Shown here in pieces: positions 28,009 to 36,627 of a stretch of DNA of 64,000 nt. Numbering within the stretch: the first letter of the stretch is position 1; each line of letters opens with the position of its first letter. Source of the DNA: Cyclobacterium roseum (lineage in GTDB: Bacteria > Bacteroidota > Bacteroidia > Cytophagales > Cyclobacteriaceae); NCBI RefSeq assembly GCF_010119225.1, contig NZ_WNKF01000007.1, forward strand, positions 124,001 through 188,000, read 5' to 3'. The translations under genes and the position numbers were made by a program. Below the pieces are notes generated by a model. That model saw nothing but the letters and a program-made list of their open reading frames with translations. It had not been told where the DNA came from and did no database searches.

Positions 28009-28164
28009 TTGAAAGGATGTGGAAATTGCATGGATAGTGCTATAGATAAGCTTTTTGATGATTGGGATAATGACCCGGTTGGAACGTTTGGGTGTTGGGT
28101 ATTAAGTCCCTTTTGTGTAGTTGGAGCTGCATTAGGATGTGCCATTAAAGAAATAAGCAAATAG
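28009..28164 (+). CDS. Small five-cysteine peptide, possible secreted peptide
   Basis: A short open frame of 51 residues from TTG at 28009 (44 from ATG at 28030; 56 from TTG at 27994). Cys residues in the 51-residue version are at 4, 7, 29, 36 and 44, the first two as CGNC. A charged middle (KLFDDWDNDP) is followed by an aromatic/hydrophobic Gly-rich tail (VGTFGCWVLSPFCVVGAALG). The stop TAG is directly followed by the ATG of the next gene, with no gap, so the two are coupled. It is the kind of layout seen for a small bacteriocin-like peptide plus membrane immunity protein, but no named family is recognised. Confidence 0.5.
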   Translation: MKGCGNCMDSAIDKLFDDWDNDPVGTFGCWVLSPFCVVGAALGCAIKEISK

Positions 28165-28347
28165 ATGATGAAAAGGTTATTAGTTACTTTGGGATTATCT
28201 GCGCTAGGAGTCATTGTTTTTGCTTCTTTAAAAGTCCTTTCTGAACACTATTTGTACGGCTGGGGAATTTTATTTAGTGCCTTTGTTTTTATAGGTACAT
28301 TGATTTATTGGTTTATTTTGGTAAACAGGAAAAAGCAGCAAAGTTAA
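28165..28347 (+). CDS. Small membrane protein coupled to the Cys-containing peptide
   Basis: A 60-residue protein with two predicted membrane helices (about 5-22 LLVTLGLSALGVIVFASL and 31-53 GWGILFSAFVFIGTLIYWFIL) and a basic tail NRKKQQS. It starts at ATG directly after the preceding stop; ATGATG gives two candidate starts. No named family. Size, topology and coupling would fit an immunity or accessory protein for the peptide upstream, but this is inference only. Confidence 0.6.
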   Translation: MMKRLLVTLGLSALGVIVFASLKVLSEHYLYGWGILFSAFVFIGTLIYWFILVNRKKQQS

Positions 28348-28431
28348 TTCAAGGTTGTGCCCTAACTTGGTAATACCAAATACTAAATTTTTGGTTAAAC
28401 GCCATTAGGTTGGTAGATTTAGAGCCAAAAA

Positions 28432-28463
28432 AATAACAGGTCCAAAAAATTGGACCTGTTATT
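28432..28463. terminator. Bidirectional terminator, 14-bp perfect inverted repeat
   Basis: Arms AATAACAGGTCCAA and TTGGACCTGTTATT flank an AAAA loop. It lies between the plus-strand small-membrane gene and the minus-strand gene at 28504-28710, so it can stop transcription from both sides. Confidence 0.85.
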
Positions 28464-28503
28464 AATGAAAATTTTTTAGATGGGATGTGAATAAACCAAT
28501 TAT

Positions 28504-28710
28504 TCAGGTTTTATTCCTGCCCAGCAACCATTTAAAGCCATAATAGCATATATAAAACCATCCGATTCCAGCGCCTATGGAGGTATAAAAACCGATTTCA
28601 AAGGGGTTAAACGATCCGTACGATCCAAATGCCATAAATAAAAGGGCCATGCCAATACTTCCGATTATAAATCGATTTCTTAGTCTTTCGTTTTTGAAGG
28701 AAATGTTCAT
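28504..28710 (-). CDS. Small two-helix membrane protein, hypothetical
   Basis: A 68-residue protein with a basic N-terminus (MNISFKNERLRNRF), two hydrophobic segments (FIIGSIGMALLFMAFGSYG and IGFYTSIGAGIGWFYICYYG) and a basic end. It converges with the 28165 gene on a shared terminator. No family recognised. Its short hydrophobic composition is typical of Bacteroidota membrane miniproteins of unknown role. Confidence 0.55.
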   Translation of the reverse strand: MNISFKNERLRNRFIIGSIGMALLFMAFGSYGSFNPFEIGFYTSIGAGIGWFYICYYGFKWLLGRNKT

Positions 28711-29059
28711 GATTTGAGTGGGCTAGCTAAACGCTGCATGGGGCTTCCTTCCAAGTGTGAATTATTTGGAAGGAAACTTTTATTCTTTTGATCGGTTGGT
28801 TGCTACATCCTGTCCAATTACATAGTAAATCTAATAAGCAATCACTAAAAAATCAACCCCCAATTCTGTATACAAATGGGCCCGCTATACTGAATGTTGG
28901 TTCTAAGTTGAACCGAATTATCATTCCAGAAGCGTGCAACCATTTGTATTATTTCAGTTGGATTTCAAGCCCTATCGTGCTGGATTTGCTGTGGGAAGTA
29001 GCCTTCAGGAGGCGAACCGATCTGGTAGTATCCTTTTTAGTGAAGGTTTGGGACTCCAC
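28711..29059. other. Gene-free region before REP-like repeats
   Basis: No supportable gene. An open frame runs through 28788-29198 but its product has no domain-like pattern and it crosses the repeats at 29060-29290, so it was not accepted. The segment may contain degenerate copies of the same repeats (for example TTAGGAATGGATTAACCGC at its end). Confidence 0.5.
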
Positions 29060-29290
29060 TTTTAGGAATGGATTAACCGCACATTTCTATTATAGGGTAT
29101 TTATTTGCAACCGGATTTTGACAAATTGCCTACTGCTTGAGGTATTCATTTTGGCTAAAGCCAGGTTTTTATTCTATTTCCTTTTAAGAATGGGCTAAAG
29201 CCACATTCCTATTGAGGAAATATTCATTTGGAACCAGGCTCCTTATAGTCAATTGCCTACTGCTTCAGCTGTAGGCATCATATGTGGATA
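29060..29290. repeat. Two tandem REP-like units with internal hairpins
   Basis: Two related units of about 100-125 bp follow one another. Each has GAATGG...TAA..GCCACATT..CTATT, then ATTGCCTACTGCTT, then TATTCATTT. Short palindromes are TGGCTAAAGCCA (29152-29163), GGGCTAAAGCC (about 29192) and an 11-bp stem TGCCTACTGCT/AGCTGTAGGCA (29254-29277, one mismatch). They resemble REP sequences mobilised by RAYT transposases, but no such transposase is in the window. Confidence 0.65.
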
Positions 29291-29412
29291 TTCATTTGTA
29301 AAATTGCAATCCATACTCACTCCGAAAGGTGTTCATTATTCGATGTATCTACTTGTTTATATCTTAATTCATTCGTTTATTTCACCAAACAAATTTCGTT
29401 TTCCCTGAATCC

Positions 29413-30216
29413 TTACCCCTTCCTTCCCTTCATTTCCAGCTGCATTTCCCGAACCGCCCGGACCAGTTGCTGAAGGTCCGTTTCGGGTTCGGGGATTTCT
29501 TTGCTGGTGTAGGCATGGAATTTCCAGATCTCCGCTACCTCGCCCACAGGCACGGTGTAGGGCTCAAAGATCGGATTCAGCGAGCGAAGCAGCAGCTGCC
29601 CTGCGGCCTGTACCGTCACCAGCTTAAATACAAAATCCTGCTGCCCACTCAGGATCACCACGCAGGGGCTATCCGGCTTCAGGGCCGTCCAGTCGTCCTG
29701 GTACCGGGTGATGATATCGCTTCCCCCCGGAATGGGCAACATGGAATCCCCCACGGTGGGGAATATCCGGTAGGTACCCTGCCGGGGAAGGTTGGGTAGG
29801 GAAAAGCGGGGCAGGGAGGCAATAAACTCGGGATCGTTGTACCCGGAAAGGTAGCCCGCTTTGGCTTTGATGGGCACGTATTCCACGTTTTCCTGGTTGC
29901 CTTTGTCCACGCTGATGGCCAAAACTCGCAGGTTGCCGCCACGCATGTACACGTCGTTCCCCGCTTCCAGATCCCGCAATTTCAGCTCTCCCAGCGTACG
30001 CAGGTCTACCCGTATCAGGCTGTCGATGCTGATACCGAAATAACTGGAAATGCCCAGAAAATCCTCCGGAGAGGGTGCCTTGGTCTGCCCGGATTCCAGG
30101 GCATTGAGTTTGGATCGGGTTAGTTCCAGTTCGGCTGCCAGTCCTTGCTGGGTCAAGCCCTTCCGCTCCCGGAGAAATTTCAGGTTACCTGGAAAAAAGT
30201 TTTTTGACTTTTTCAT
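29413..30216 (-). CDS. LexA-like XRE-S24 repressor, divergent from imuA
   Basis: A 267-residue protein. The N-terminal XRE helix-turn-helix (about 10-65: LKFLRERKGLTQQGLAAELEL) is joined to an S24/LexA-type peptidase domain. An Ala-Gly bond (about 120-121 in IKAKAGYLSG) is the likely self-cleavage site. The catalytic dyad appears as Ser about 158 in VGDSMLP and Lys about 198 in FVFKLV. RecA-stimulated cleavage would inactivate it after DNA damage. It is divergent from imuA with a palindrome in the 70-bp gap, so it is the probable SOS regulator of the mutasome and of itself. Confidence 0.9.
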   Translation of the reverse strand: MKKSKNFFPGNLKFLRERKGLTQQGLAAELELTRSKLNALESGQTKAPSPEDFLGISSYFGISIDSLIRVDLRTLGELKLRDLEAGNDVYMRGGNLRVLAISVDKGNQENVEYVPIKAKAGYLSGYNDPEFIASLPRFSLPNLPRQGTYRIFPTVGDSMLPIPGGSDIITRYQDDWTALKPDSPCVVILSGQQDFVFKLVTVQAAGQLLLRSLNPIFEPYTVPVGEVAEIWKFHAYTSKEIPEPETDLQQLVRAVREMQLEMKGRKG

Positions 30217-30244
30217 CGAAGTTTGCTAGTATTAGAGTCAATAA

Positions 30245-30265
30245 TTTGATACGAATCGTGTCAAA
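30245..30265. promoter_or_regulatory. Palindromic operator between S24 repressor and imuA
   Basis: Half-sites TTTGATACGA and TCGTGTCAAA sit around one central base, with nine of ten positions symmetric. On the minus strand TATATTTG at 30269-30262 matches the Bacteroidota -7 consensus TAnnTTTG for the repressor gene and overlaps the palindrome. On the plus strand TAATTTG at 30242-30248 is a partial match for imuA. One repressor dimer here could block both promoters. The palindrome is seen directly; its role is inference. Confidence 0.75.
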
Positions 30266-30286
30266 TATAGGCGTTCTGCGAAAACG

Positions 30287-31033
30287 ATGAAAGGAAATAG
30301 TGATAAAATAGATCGGCTGCGGCAGTTAAAGCAGGAAATCATGGCCCTGGAAGGATACCTTCCCCCAAAAGGGCAGCAACCGGATTCCAGGCTGCAGCTG
30401 GGGCCCTTGCATGCGGCCTTCCCGGGCGGGGCATTTCCCCTAGCCGCCAACCACGAATTTATCAGCCATACCCCATCCGAGGCGGCTGCCACCCAGGGTT
30501 TTTTGGCCGTGCTTCTGGGCATGCTCCTGCAAAAAGGCGGATTTTGCCTTTGGCTGGGGACCCGGCCGCAGGTCTTTCCTCCTGCCTTGAAGCGTTTTGG
30601 GGTAGCCCCCGAACGGGTGGTGTTTGTGAACGTACCCAGGGAAAAAGACCTGCTGTGGACGCTGGAGCAGGCCCTCCGTTGCGAAGCCCTGGTAGCGGTG
30701 GTTGGGGAAATCAGGGAGCTGGGTTTCTCCGAATCCCAGCGCCTGCAATTGGCAGTAGAGCGGAGCCGTGTCACCGGCTTTGTGCACCGCCATCAGCCCC
30801 GTAGCCTGCATGCCGTGGCCTGTGCTACCCGCTGGAAGGTGGCCCCAGTTCCGACACTCATGCCGACGGGCATGCCGGGACTGGGCTTTCCTGTCTGGAA
30901 GGTAGGCTTGATTAAGGTCCGAAACGGAAGACCGGGCGACTGGCAGCTGCAATGGGACGGGCAGGGTTTTCAGGAAGTTTTCCGGGAGGAGAAGAGGCAA
31001 GCAATTACCCAAAACAGAAGAAATTATGCCTAA
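30287..31033 (+). CDS. imuA: ImuA-like mutasome accessory protein
   Basis: A 248-residue RecA-fold-like protein of the ImuA/SulA-like group found before imuB and dnaE2. Visible features: LGPLHAAFPGGAFPLAANHEF near 38-58 (usual family start of the core), GFCLWLGTRPQVFPPALKRFG about 85-105 and VGEIRELGFSESQRLQLAVERS about 144-165. No Walker A glycine-lysine loop is seen, consistent with a non-ATPase relative of RecA. It works with ImuB and DnaE2 in damage-induced translesion synthesis. Its last eight bases overlap the ImuB start. First gene of the operon, controlled from the palindrome at 30245. Confidence 0.88.
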   Translation: MKGNSDKIDRLRQLKQEIMALEGYLPPKGQQPDSRLQLGPLHAAFPGGAFPLAANHEFISHTPSEAAATQGFLAVLLGMLLQKGGFCLWLGTRPQVFPPALKRFGVAPERVVFVNVPREKDLLWTLEQALRCEALVAVVGEIRELGFSESQRLQLAVERSRVTGFVHRHQPRSLHAVACATRWKVAPVPTLMPTGMPGLGFPVWKVGLIKVRNGRPGDWQLQWDGQGFQEVFREEKRQAITQNRRNYA

Positions 31034-32516
31034 GCGTTTTCTATCCCTCTGGTTTTGTCACCTGACCACGGACCGGCTGGCCATTCGACATCCGGAACTC
31101 CGGGGAAAGCCCTTCGTATTGGCCGGCAACGAACGGGGTCGGGCCATCGTGCAGGCTAGCAGTCGGGAAGCCTTTGCCCGGGGCATCCGTCCGGGAAGGG
31201 CCGTGGCAGATGCCCGGGCCATTTTTCCGGATATACGGGTCTTTCCCGACAGGCCCGGTTGGGGAAAGCGGCTCCTCTACCGGCTGGCCGAGTGGTGCCT
31301 GCGGTACACCCCAGTCTCCGCTGCCGATCCTCCTTCCGGACTGATGCTGGATATTTCGGGTTGTCCACATCTTTGGGGAGGTGAATCGGCCTACCTGAGG
31401 GACCTGGTATCTGCCCTGGAAGGCAAAGGCTACCGGGTACGGGCGGCCATCGCCGATACCATTGGGGCAGCCTGGGCACTGGCCCGGTACGGGGAACAGG
31501 GCGGCATAGCCGAAGTAGGAGGGCAGCGGGAAGCCTTGTTGCCCTTGCCTCCATCTGCTCTTCGCCTGGAATCGCGGACGCTGGAGGGGCTGGAAAAACT
31601 GGGTTTCCGGCAAATCCGGCAGTTTATCAACCTGCCGGCGGCTACCTTGCGCAGGCGATTTGGGGAGGGGCTCCTGTTTCGGTTGGGGCAGGCCCTGGGC
31701 AGGGAAGAGGAAGCCTTTCAACCGGTACAGCCCCGGGTTCCTTACGAAGAGCAGCTGCCCTGTCTGGAGCCCATTCGCACGGCCAAAGGCATCGAAATCG
31801 CTCTCCAAAAGTTGCTGGATACCCTTTGTCAGCGCCTGAGCAGGGAAGGGAAGGGGCTGCGCAAGGCGGTATTCAAAGGTCTGCGGGTAGACGGAAAAAC
31901 CGTGGAAATCACCATTGGCACCGGCCGGGCTTCCCATAATCCGTTGCACCTTTTCCGGCTCTTTGCCCTGAAAATTCCCTTGCTGGAGCCGGCTTTGGGA
32001 ATAGAGTTATTTAGCCTGGAAGGATTGCTGGTGGAAAAGGTACAACTGCCACAGGAACAACTCTGGCACCGATCCGGGGATCCGGCTGCAGTGGCCGAAC
32101 TGCTGGACCGTATAGGGGCCAAACTGGGTTCGGGCCGCATGCACCGTTTCCTGCCTCAGGAGCGGCATTGGCCGGAGCATTCGGTTCGGGCTGCGCTTTC
32201 CTTTGACGAAAAACCCGATACGAGCTGGCCCGATTCGGTGCGCCCCCTGCACCTGCTGCCTGTACCCGAGCCCATAACGGTCATGGTCCCCCTGCCCGAT
32301 TACCCTCCGGTGCATTTTAAGCATAAGGGCAGGCTGGTTCGCGTGGTTCGTGCCGATGGACCGGAGCGCATTGAGCAGGAATGGTGGCTGCAAACCGGTC
32401 CCCCCAGAGATTATTACTGTGTGGAAGATACGGAAGGGGGCAGGTACTGGCTTTTCCGGCTGGGACTTTACGGAAAAGGGGAACCCCAATGGTTTTTGCA
32501 CGGCTATTTTTCCTGA
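31026..32516 (+). CDS. imuB: ImuB-like, catalytically inactive Y-family polymerase
   Basis: A 496-residue Y-family fold protein. The usual first catalytic Asp motif is replaced by LWFCHLTTDRL, and the second acidic pair (normally S-x-DE) is missing around GLMLDISGCPHLWGGE (about 103-118). This pattern is the hallmark of ImuB, which acts as a scaffold linking DnaE2 to the beta clamp. Downstream parts include the palm/little-finger-like helices LEGLEKLGFRQIRQFINLP (about 190) and a C-terminal extension. The gene overlaps imuA by eight bases and precedes dnaE2 by 39 bp. Confidence 0.92.
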   Translation: MPKRFLSLWFCHLTTDRLAIRHPELRGKPFVLAGNERGRAIVQASSREAFARGIRPGRAVADARAIFPDIRVFPDRPGWGKRLLYRLAEWCLRYTPVSAADPPSGLMLDISGCPHLWGGESAYLRDLVSALEGKGYRVRAAIADTIGAAWALARYGEQGGIAEVGGQREALLPLPPSALRLESRTLEGLEKLGFRQIRQFINLPAATLRRRFGEGLLFRLGQALGREEEAFQPVQPRVPYEEQLPCLEPIRTAKGIEIALQKLLDTLCQRLSREGKGLRKAVFKGLRVDGKTVEITIGTGRASHNPLHLFRLFALKIPLLEPALGIELFSLEGLLVEKVQLPQEQLWHRSGDPAAVAELLDRIGAKLGSGRMHRFLPQERHWPEHSVRAALSFDEKPDTSWPDSVRPLHLLPVPEPITVMVPLPDYPPVHFKHKGRLVRVVRADGPERIEQEWWLQTGPPRDYYCVEDTEGGRYWLFRLGLYGKGEPQWFLHGYFS

Positions 32517-32555
32517 CCCGGGACAATTTATCGAATCCATTGATACAGACAAATC

Positions 32556-35500
32556 ATGCAAGCAACCGCCTATAGCGAATTGCAAGTGACCTCCAACTTC
32601 TCCTTTCTGCGGGGAGGTTCGCATCCGGAAGAATTGGTGCAGCGGGCCATTCAGCTGGGGTACGAAGCCCTGGCCCTGACCGACCGAAACACCCTGGCGG
32701 GAATTGTCCGGGCACACACGGCAGCAAGGGAATCCGGCCTTCGCTTCATTCCGGCCTGCCGCCTGGATTTGCTGGATGGTCCCAGCCTGTTGACCTATCC
32801 CAAAAACCGGGATGCGTACGGGCGGCTATCTTCCCTGCTCACCCTGGGCAATCTTCGGGCGGAGAAGGGGGTCTGTCACCTGTACAAGGCGGATGTATAC
32901 GCCCATGCCCGGGATAGCGTATTTATCGCAGTCCCTCCAACTAGCCTGAATGCCAACCTGGATTTTGAGCCGTCCTTTTATTCCGCCCTGGAGGAATACC
33001 GGGAGGCACTGGGCGACAGCCTTTACCTGGCCGCCGCTTTTGCCTACAATGGCAGCGATCAGAAGCGGCTGTTTCGGATGGCGCAGCTGGAGCAAAGCCT
33101 GGGAATTCCCCTGGTGGCGGTCAACGATGTGCACTACCATGCCCCCGGAAGAAGAGCCCTGCAAGACGTATTGACCTGCATCCGGGAAAAGTGTACCATT
33201 CAAAATGCCGGGTTTCGCCTGCATCCCAATGCCGAGCGGTACCTGAAATCCCGGGAAGAAATGTACCGCCTGTTTCGGGAGTACCCGGCGGCCCTTCGCC
33301 GGGCGGTGGAAATTGCCGCCTCTTGTGAGTTTTCCCTGGATCAGTTGACCTACCAATACCCCGAGGAAATCAGAAGTGAAGGGCGCAGTCCACAGGAGGA
33401 GTTGGAATTGCGGACCTGGGAGGGAGCCCGGGCCAGTTTTGGGGAGCAAATCTCCGAAGCCCTTCGGAATACCATCCGGCAGGAGCTGGAATTCATTGCC
33501 CGGAAAGACTACGCCTCTTATTTTCTGACCGTATATGATCTAGTGCGCTTTGCCCGGAAGCGGGGCATCCTCTGTCAGGGGCGGGGCTCTGCAGCTAATT
33601 CGGTGGTTTGCTATTGCCTGGGCATTACCTCCGTGGACCCCTCCAAGTTCAAGTTGCTGTTTGCCCGCTTTATGTCCGATGCCCGGAACGAGCCCCCGGA
33701 TATCGATGTGGATTTTGAGCACGAGCGCCGGGAGGAAGTGATGCAGTACATTTACGAAAAGTACGGACGGGACCGGGCGGGCATTGTGGCCACCGTCACC
33801 CGGTTGCATTGGAAGGGAGCGGTACGGGACCTGGGCAAAGCCATGGGCTTGTCGCTGGATGCGGTGGATCGGCTAGCCAAGTCAGGACACGAACTGACCA
33901 AAGAATGGCTGCAAGGCGAGAAAGTGTCTTCTCAGGGATTTGATCCCCGGGATTCCCATTTGCGAAAAACGCTGCTCCTCACCTGGCAGTACATGGGGTT
34001 TCCCCGGCAGTTGGGCCAGCATACCGGAGGTTTTGTGATCACCCGGGATCAGCTCTCCAACCTCTGTCCGGTACTGCATGCGCGGATGGAAAACCGGACC
34101 TGCATCGAATGGGACAAAGACGACATCGATGCCCTGGGTTTTCTGAAAGTGGACGTGCTGGCATTGGGCATGTTGACCTGCATACGCAAGGCGTTTGACC
34201 TGGTCCGGTCCCATTACGGCCCGCAGCTTACCCTGGCCAATATTCCACAGGACGACCCCCGGGTCTACGAGATGATCAGCCATGCCGATACGTTGGGAGT
34301 GTTTCAGATAGAAAGCCGCGCCCAAATGTCCATGTTGCCACGTCTGAAGCCCAGGACCTTTTACGACCTGGTGATCGAGGTGGCGATTGTCCGACCCGGA
34401 CCGATACAGGGGGACATGGTACATCCCTACCTCAAACGGCGTAGGGGAGAAGAGCCGGTGGACTATCCCTCCCGGGAATTGGAAGAGATCCTTGGCCGGA
34501 CGCTTGGGGTGCCCCTGTTTCAGGAGCAGGCCATGGAGATTGCCATCGTGGCGGCAGGCTTTACCCCGGCGGAAGCAGACGGATTGCGGCGAAGCATGGC
34601 GACCTTCAAGGCGCATGGGCTGGTGAGTCAGTACGAGAAAAAACTGGTGGGGGGCATGGTGGATCGGGGCTACAAGGAGGACTTTTCCAGGCGGGTGTTT
34701 CGGCAGCTGGAAGGATTTGGCAGCTACGGTTTTCCCGAGAGCCATGCGGCCAGTTTTGCTCTGCTGGTGTACGTTTCCTGTTGGCTGAAGTACCACTATC
34801 CGGATGTTTTCGCTACGGCCTTGCTCAATAGCCAACCCATGGGTTTTTACCGACCGGCACAGATCGTCAGCGATGCCCGCAAGCACGGAGTGGAGGTAAG
34901 GCCGGTGGATGTAAACCACTCCTTCTGGGACCATGTATTTGAGGAAAAATCCGGTCAGTACCTGTCCATTCGGCTGGGATTCCGGCAGGTGAAGGGATTG
35001 AATCAATCGGACATGCAGCTGCTGGTGGATCAGCGGAAAAAACCCTATGTCCATATCACCGACCTGATCAATGCCGGGGTACCCAAGTCTGCCTTGGAGC
35101 GCCTGGCCGATGCGGATGCCTTTCGATCCCTGGGCCTGGACCGCAGGCAAGCTCTCTGGGAAGTGCTAGCCCTCCAGGGCAGGCCCATTGGGGTTTTTAC
35201 GGGGCAGGTGCAGGAGACGCCCCGGGAGAAGGAGGTATCCCTGCCTGCCATTCCTCCCATGGAGCAGGTACTCCGGGATTATGCCGCCACCACCCTTTCC
35301 CTAAAATCCCATCCCCTAAGCCATTTGCGGGACCAACTGGATCAGTTAAGGGTGAGTCCCACGGCCCTTTTGGGGAAAATGAAGGACGGGGCTTTTGTAA
35401 AGGTTTGCGGCCTGATTACCGTAAGGCAGCGACCAGGTACGGCCAAGGGGGTGCTTTTCATTACCGTTGAAGACGAGACCGGTTTTGCCAACCTGGTGGT

Positions 35501-35765
35501 ATGGGCCAAAACCTTTGAGAAATACCGATCGGTCATCCTTCAATCCAAACTGTTGATGGTTTCCGGGAAACTGCAGGTAGAAGGGGAGGTCATCCACGTG
35601 GTGGTGCGCTCCTGCCATAACCTTAACAAGCTGTTACAATCCAGTCCTTCAGAAAAAGAACGCCTCTCAGACAAGAAAAGAGGCAAGGGGAAAAAAATTC
35701 CCCAGACCTACTCCGGAGAAAAGGGGCAACAGGGGGAATTGTTTCCCTCCCGGGATTTCAAATAA
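32556..35765 (+). CDS. dnaE2: Error-prone DNA polymerase III alpha subunit DnaE2
   Basis: A 1069-residue C-family polymerase of the DnaE2 type (shorter than replicative DnaE). The PHP domain starts at YSELQVTSNFSFLRGGSHPEE and runs to about 220. Palm catalytic Asp residues are in PDIDVDFEHERREEV (about 380-390) and FLKVDVLALG (about 531). A helix-hairpin-helix region follows and the OB-fold lies about 945-1030 (VKVCGLITVRQRPGTAKGVL). It performs mutagenic lesion bypass when recruited by ImuB. Composition is clearly GC-rich throughout, like imuA and imuB. Confidence 0.96.
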   Translation: MQATAYSELQVTSNFSFLRGGSHPEELVQRAIQLGYEALALTDRNTLAGIVRAHTAARESGLRFIPACRLDLLDGPSLLTYPKNRDAYGRLSSLLTLGNLRAEKGVCHLYKADVYAHARDSVFIAVPPTSLNANLDFEPSFYSALEEYREALGDSLYLAAAFAYNGSDQKRLFRMAQLEQSLGIPLVAVNDVHYHAPGRRALQDVLTCIREKCTIQNAGFRLHPNAERYLKSREEMYRLFREYPAALRRAVEIAASCEFSLDQLTYQYPEEIRSEGRSPQEELELRTWEGARASFGEQISEALRNTIRQELEFIARKDYASYFLTVYDLVRFARKRGILCQGRGSAANSVVCYCLGITSVDPSKFKLLFARFMSDARNEPPDIDVDFEHERREEVMQYIYEKYGRDRAGIVATVTRLHWKGAVRDLGKAMGLSLDAVDRLAKSGHELTKEWLQGEKVSSQGFDPRDSHLRKTLLLTWQYMGFPRQLGQHTGGFVITRDQLSNLCPVLHARMENRTCIEWDKDDIDALGFLKVDVLALGMLTCIRKAFDLVRSHYGPQLTLANIPQDDPRVYEMISHADTLGVFQIESRAQMSMLPRLKPRTFYDLVIEVAIVRPGPIQGDMVHPYLKRRRGEEPVDYPSRELEEILGRTLGVPLFQEQAMEIAIVAAGFTPAEADGLRRSMATFKAHGLVSQYEKKLVGGMVDRGYKEDFSRRVFRQLEGFGSYGFPESHAASFALLVYVSCWLKYHYPDVFATALLNSQPMGFYRPAQIVSDARKHGVEVRPVDVNHSFWDHVFEEKSGQYLSIRLGFRQVKGLNQSDMQLLVDQRKKPYVHITDLINAGVPKSALERLADADAFRSLGLDRRQALWEVLALQGRPIGVFTGQVQETPREKEVSLPAIPPMEQVLRDYAATTLSLKSHPLSHLRDQLDQLRVSPTALLGKMKDGAFVKVCGLITVRQRPGTAKGVLFITVEDETGFANLVVWAKTFEKYRSVILQSKLLMVSGKLQVEGEVIHVVVRSCHNLNKLLQSSPSEKERLSDKKRGKGKKIPQTYSGEKGQQGELFPSRDFK

Positions 35766-35993
35766 GTGCCGGCTAATTTGTCAATGCGAATCACCTAAAT
35801 GTAAATAAATCCAATAAAAAGGAAATTGGTGTATCATTGAAGCCTTATTATTATTTTAAAAATTTGTTTTATCATATTTTTTTTGAAAAGCTGCTCAATG
35901 GCATGGTAGTTGAACTCTTTTAAGTCCTGCCGGATTGGGATGATCCATCGGGTGGGAGAAGGAATTATTTGTTAAACCAAACTATTTTGTAAC

Positions 35994-36554
35994 ATGCCAA
36001 CATTAAACAACAAAACCGTAGCTATTTTAACCGAAACGGGATTTGAAGAAAGTGAATTAAAAAGCCCTAAGCAAGCCCTGGAGGAAGCCGGAGCTACCGT
36101 TCATGTGATTTCGCCAGCAAAGTCTATTAAGGGCTGGAAAGATGGCAACTGGTCCGGGGAAGTCAAAATAGATAAACCACTGAGTGATGCCAACCCAGCA
36201 GATTACAATGCTTTGGTAATTCCTGGTGGCGTAATTAACCCCGATAAATTGAGAACCAACAAAGAGGCAATAGAATTTATCAAAGCTTTTTTTGCTAAAG
36301 GGAAACCGGTGGCGGCGATTTGTCATGGCCCTCAGGTATTGATCGAGACGGGTGCATTGGAAGGAAGGGAAATGACTTCCTGGCCCTCCATCAAAACCGA
36401 CCTAATCAATGCCGGAGTATCCTGGACGGACAGCGAATGTGTCTGCGATTCGGCCTTGGTGACTGCCCGTAAACCGGACGACCTGCCTGCTTTCAATAAG
36501 AAACTCATAGAAGAGATTCGTGAGGGAGTTCATGAAGAGCAGAAAACCTTGTAA
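35994..36554 (+). CDS. DJ-1/PfpI-family (YhbO-like) protein
   Basis: A 186-residue type-1 glutamine-amidotransferase-like protein. The nucleophile elbow is AAICHGPQ with Cys about 110, preceded by the acidic GFEESEL (about 16-22) and VIPGGV. This is the PfpI/YhbO branch linked to repair of glyoxal-modified macromolecules or general stress resistance; protease activity in the family is disputed. It is monocistronic, with 228 bp of AT-rich promoter sequence upstream and a hairpin terminator 27 bp after the stop. Confidence 0.92.
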   Translation: MPTLNNKTVAILTETGFEESELKSPKQALEEAGATVHVISPAKSIKGWKDGNWSGEVKIDKPLSDANPADYNALVIPGGVINPDKLRTNKEAIEFIKAFFAKGKPVAAICHGPQVLIETGALEGREMTSWPSIKTDLINAGVSWTDSECVCDSALVTARKPDDLPAFNKKLIEEIREGVHEEQKTL

Positions 36555-36581
36555 TCACCAGTTGGATATTAATGGCAAGCG

Positions 36582-36611
36582 CGCCTGCCCTGTTAAAACG
36601 GCAGGCGTTTT
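36582..36611 (+). terminator. Terminator after the PfpI gene
   Basis: An 8-bp stem CGCCTGCC/GGCAGGCG with a ten-base loop is followed by TTTT. It separates the PfpI gene from the lipoprotein pseudogene. Confidence 0.8.
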
Positions 36612-36627
36612 GCATTTTGAATGAAAC

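Noticed and set aside
28788-29198. Plus-strand ORF of 136 codons
   Set aside because: It runs through REP-like repeats, has no domain or signal pattern, and the repeats explain the sequence better.
33882-35150. Long minus-strand ORF (422 codons) within dnaE2
   Set aside because: It is antisense to a fully conserved polymerase gene; GC-rich codon use makes long shadow frames common here, and its translation has no domain pattern.
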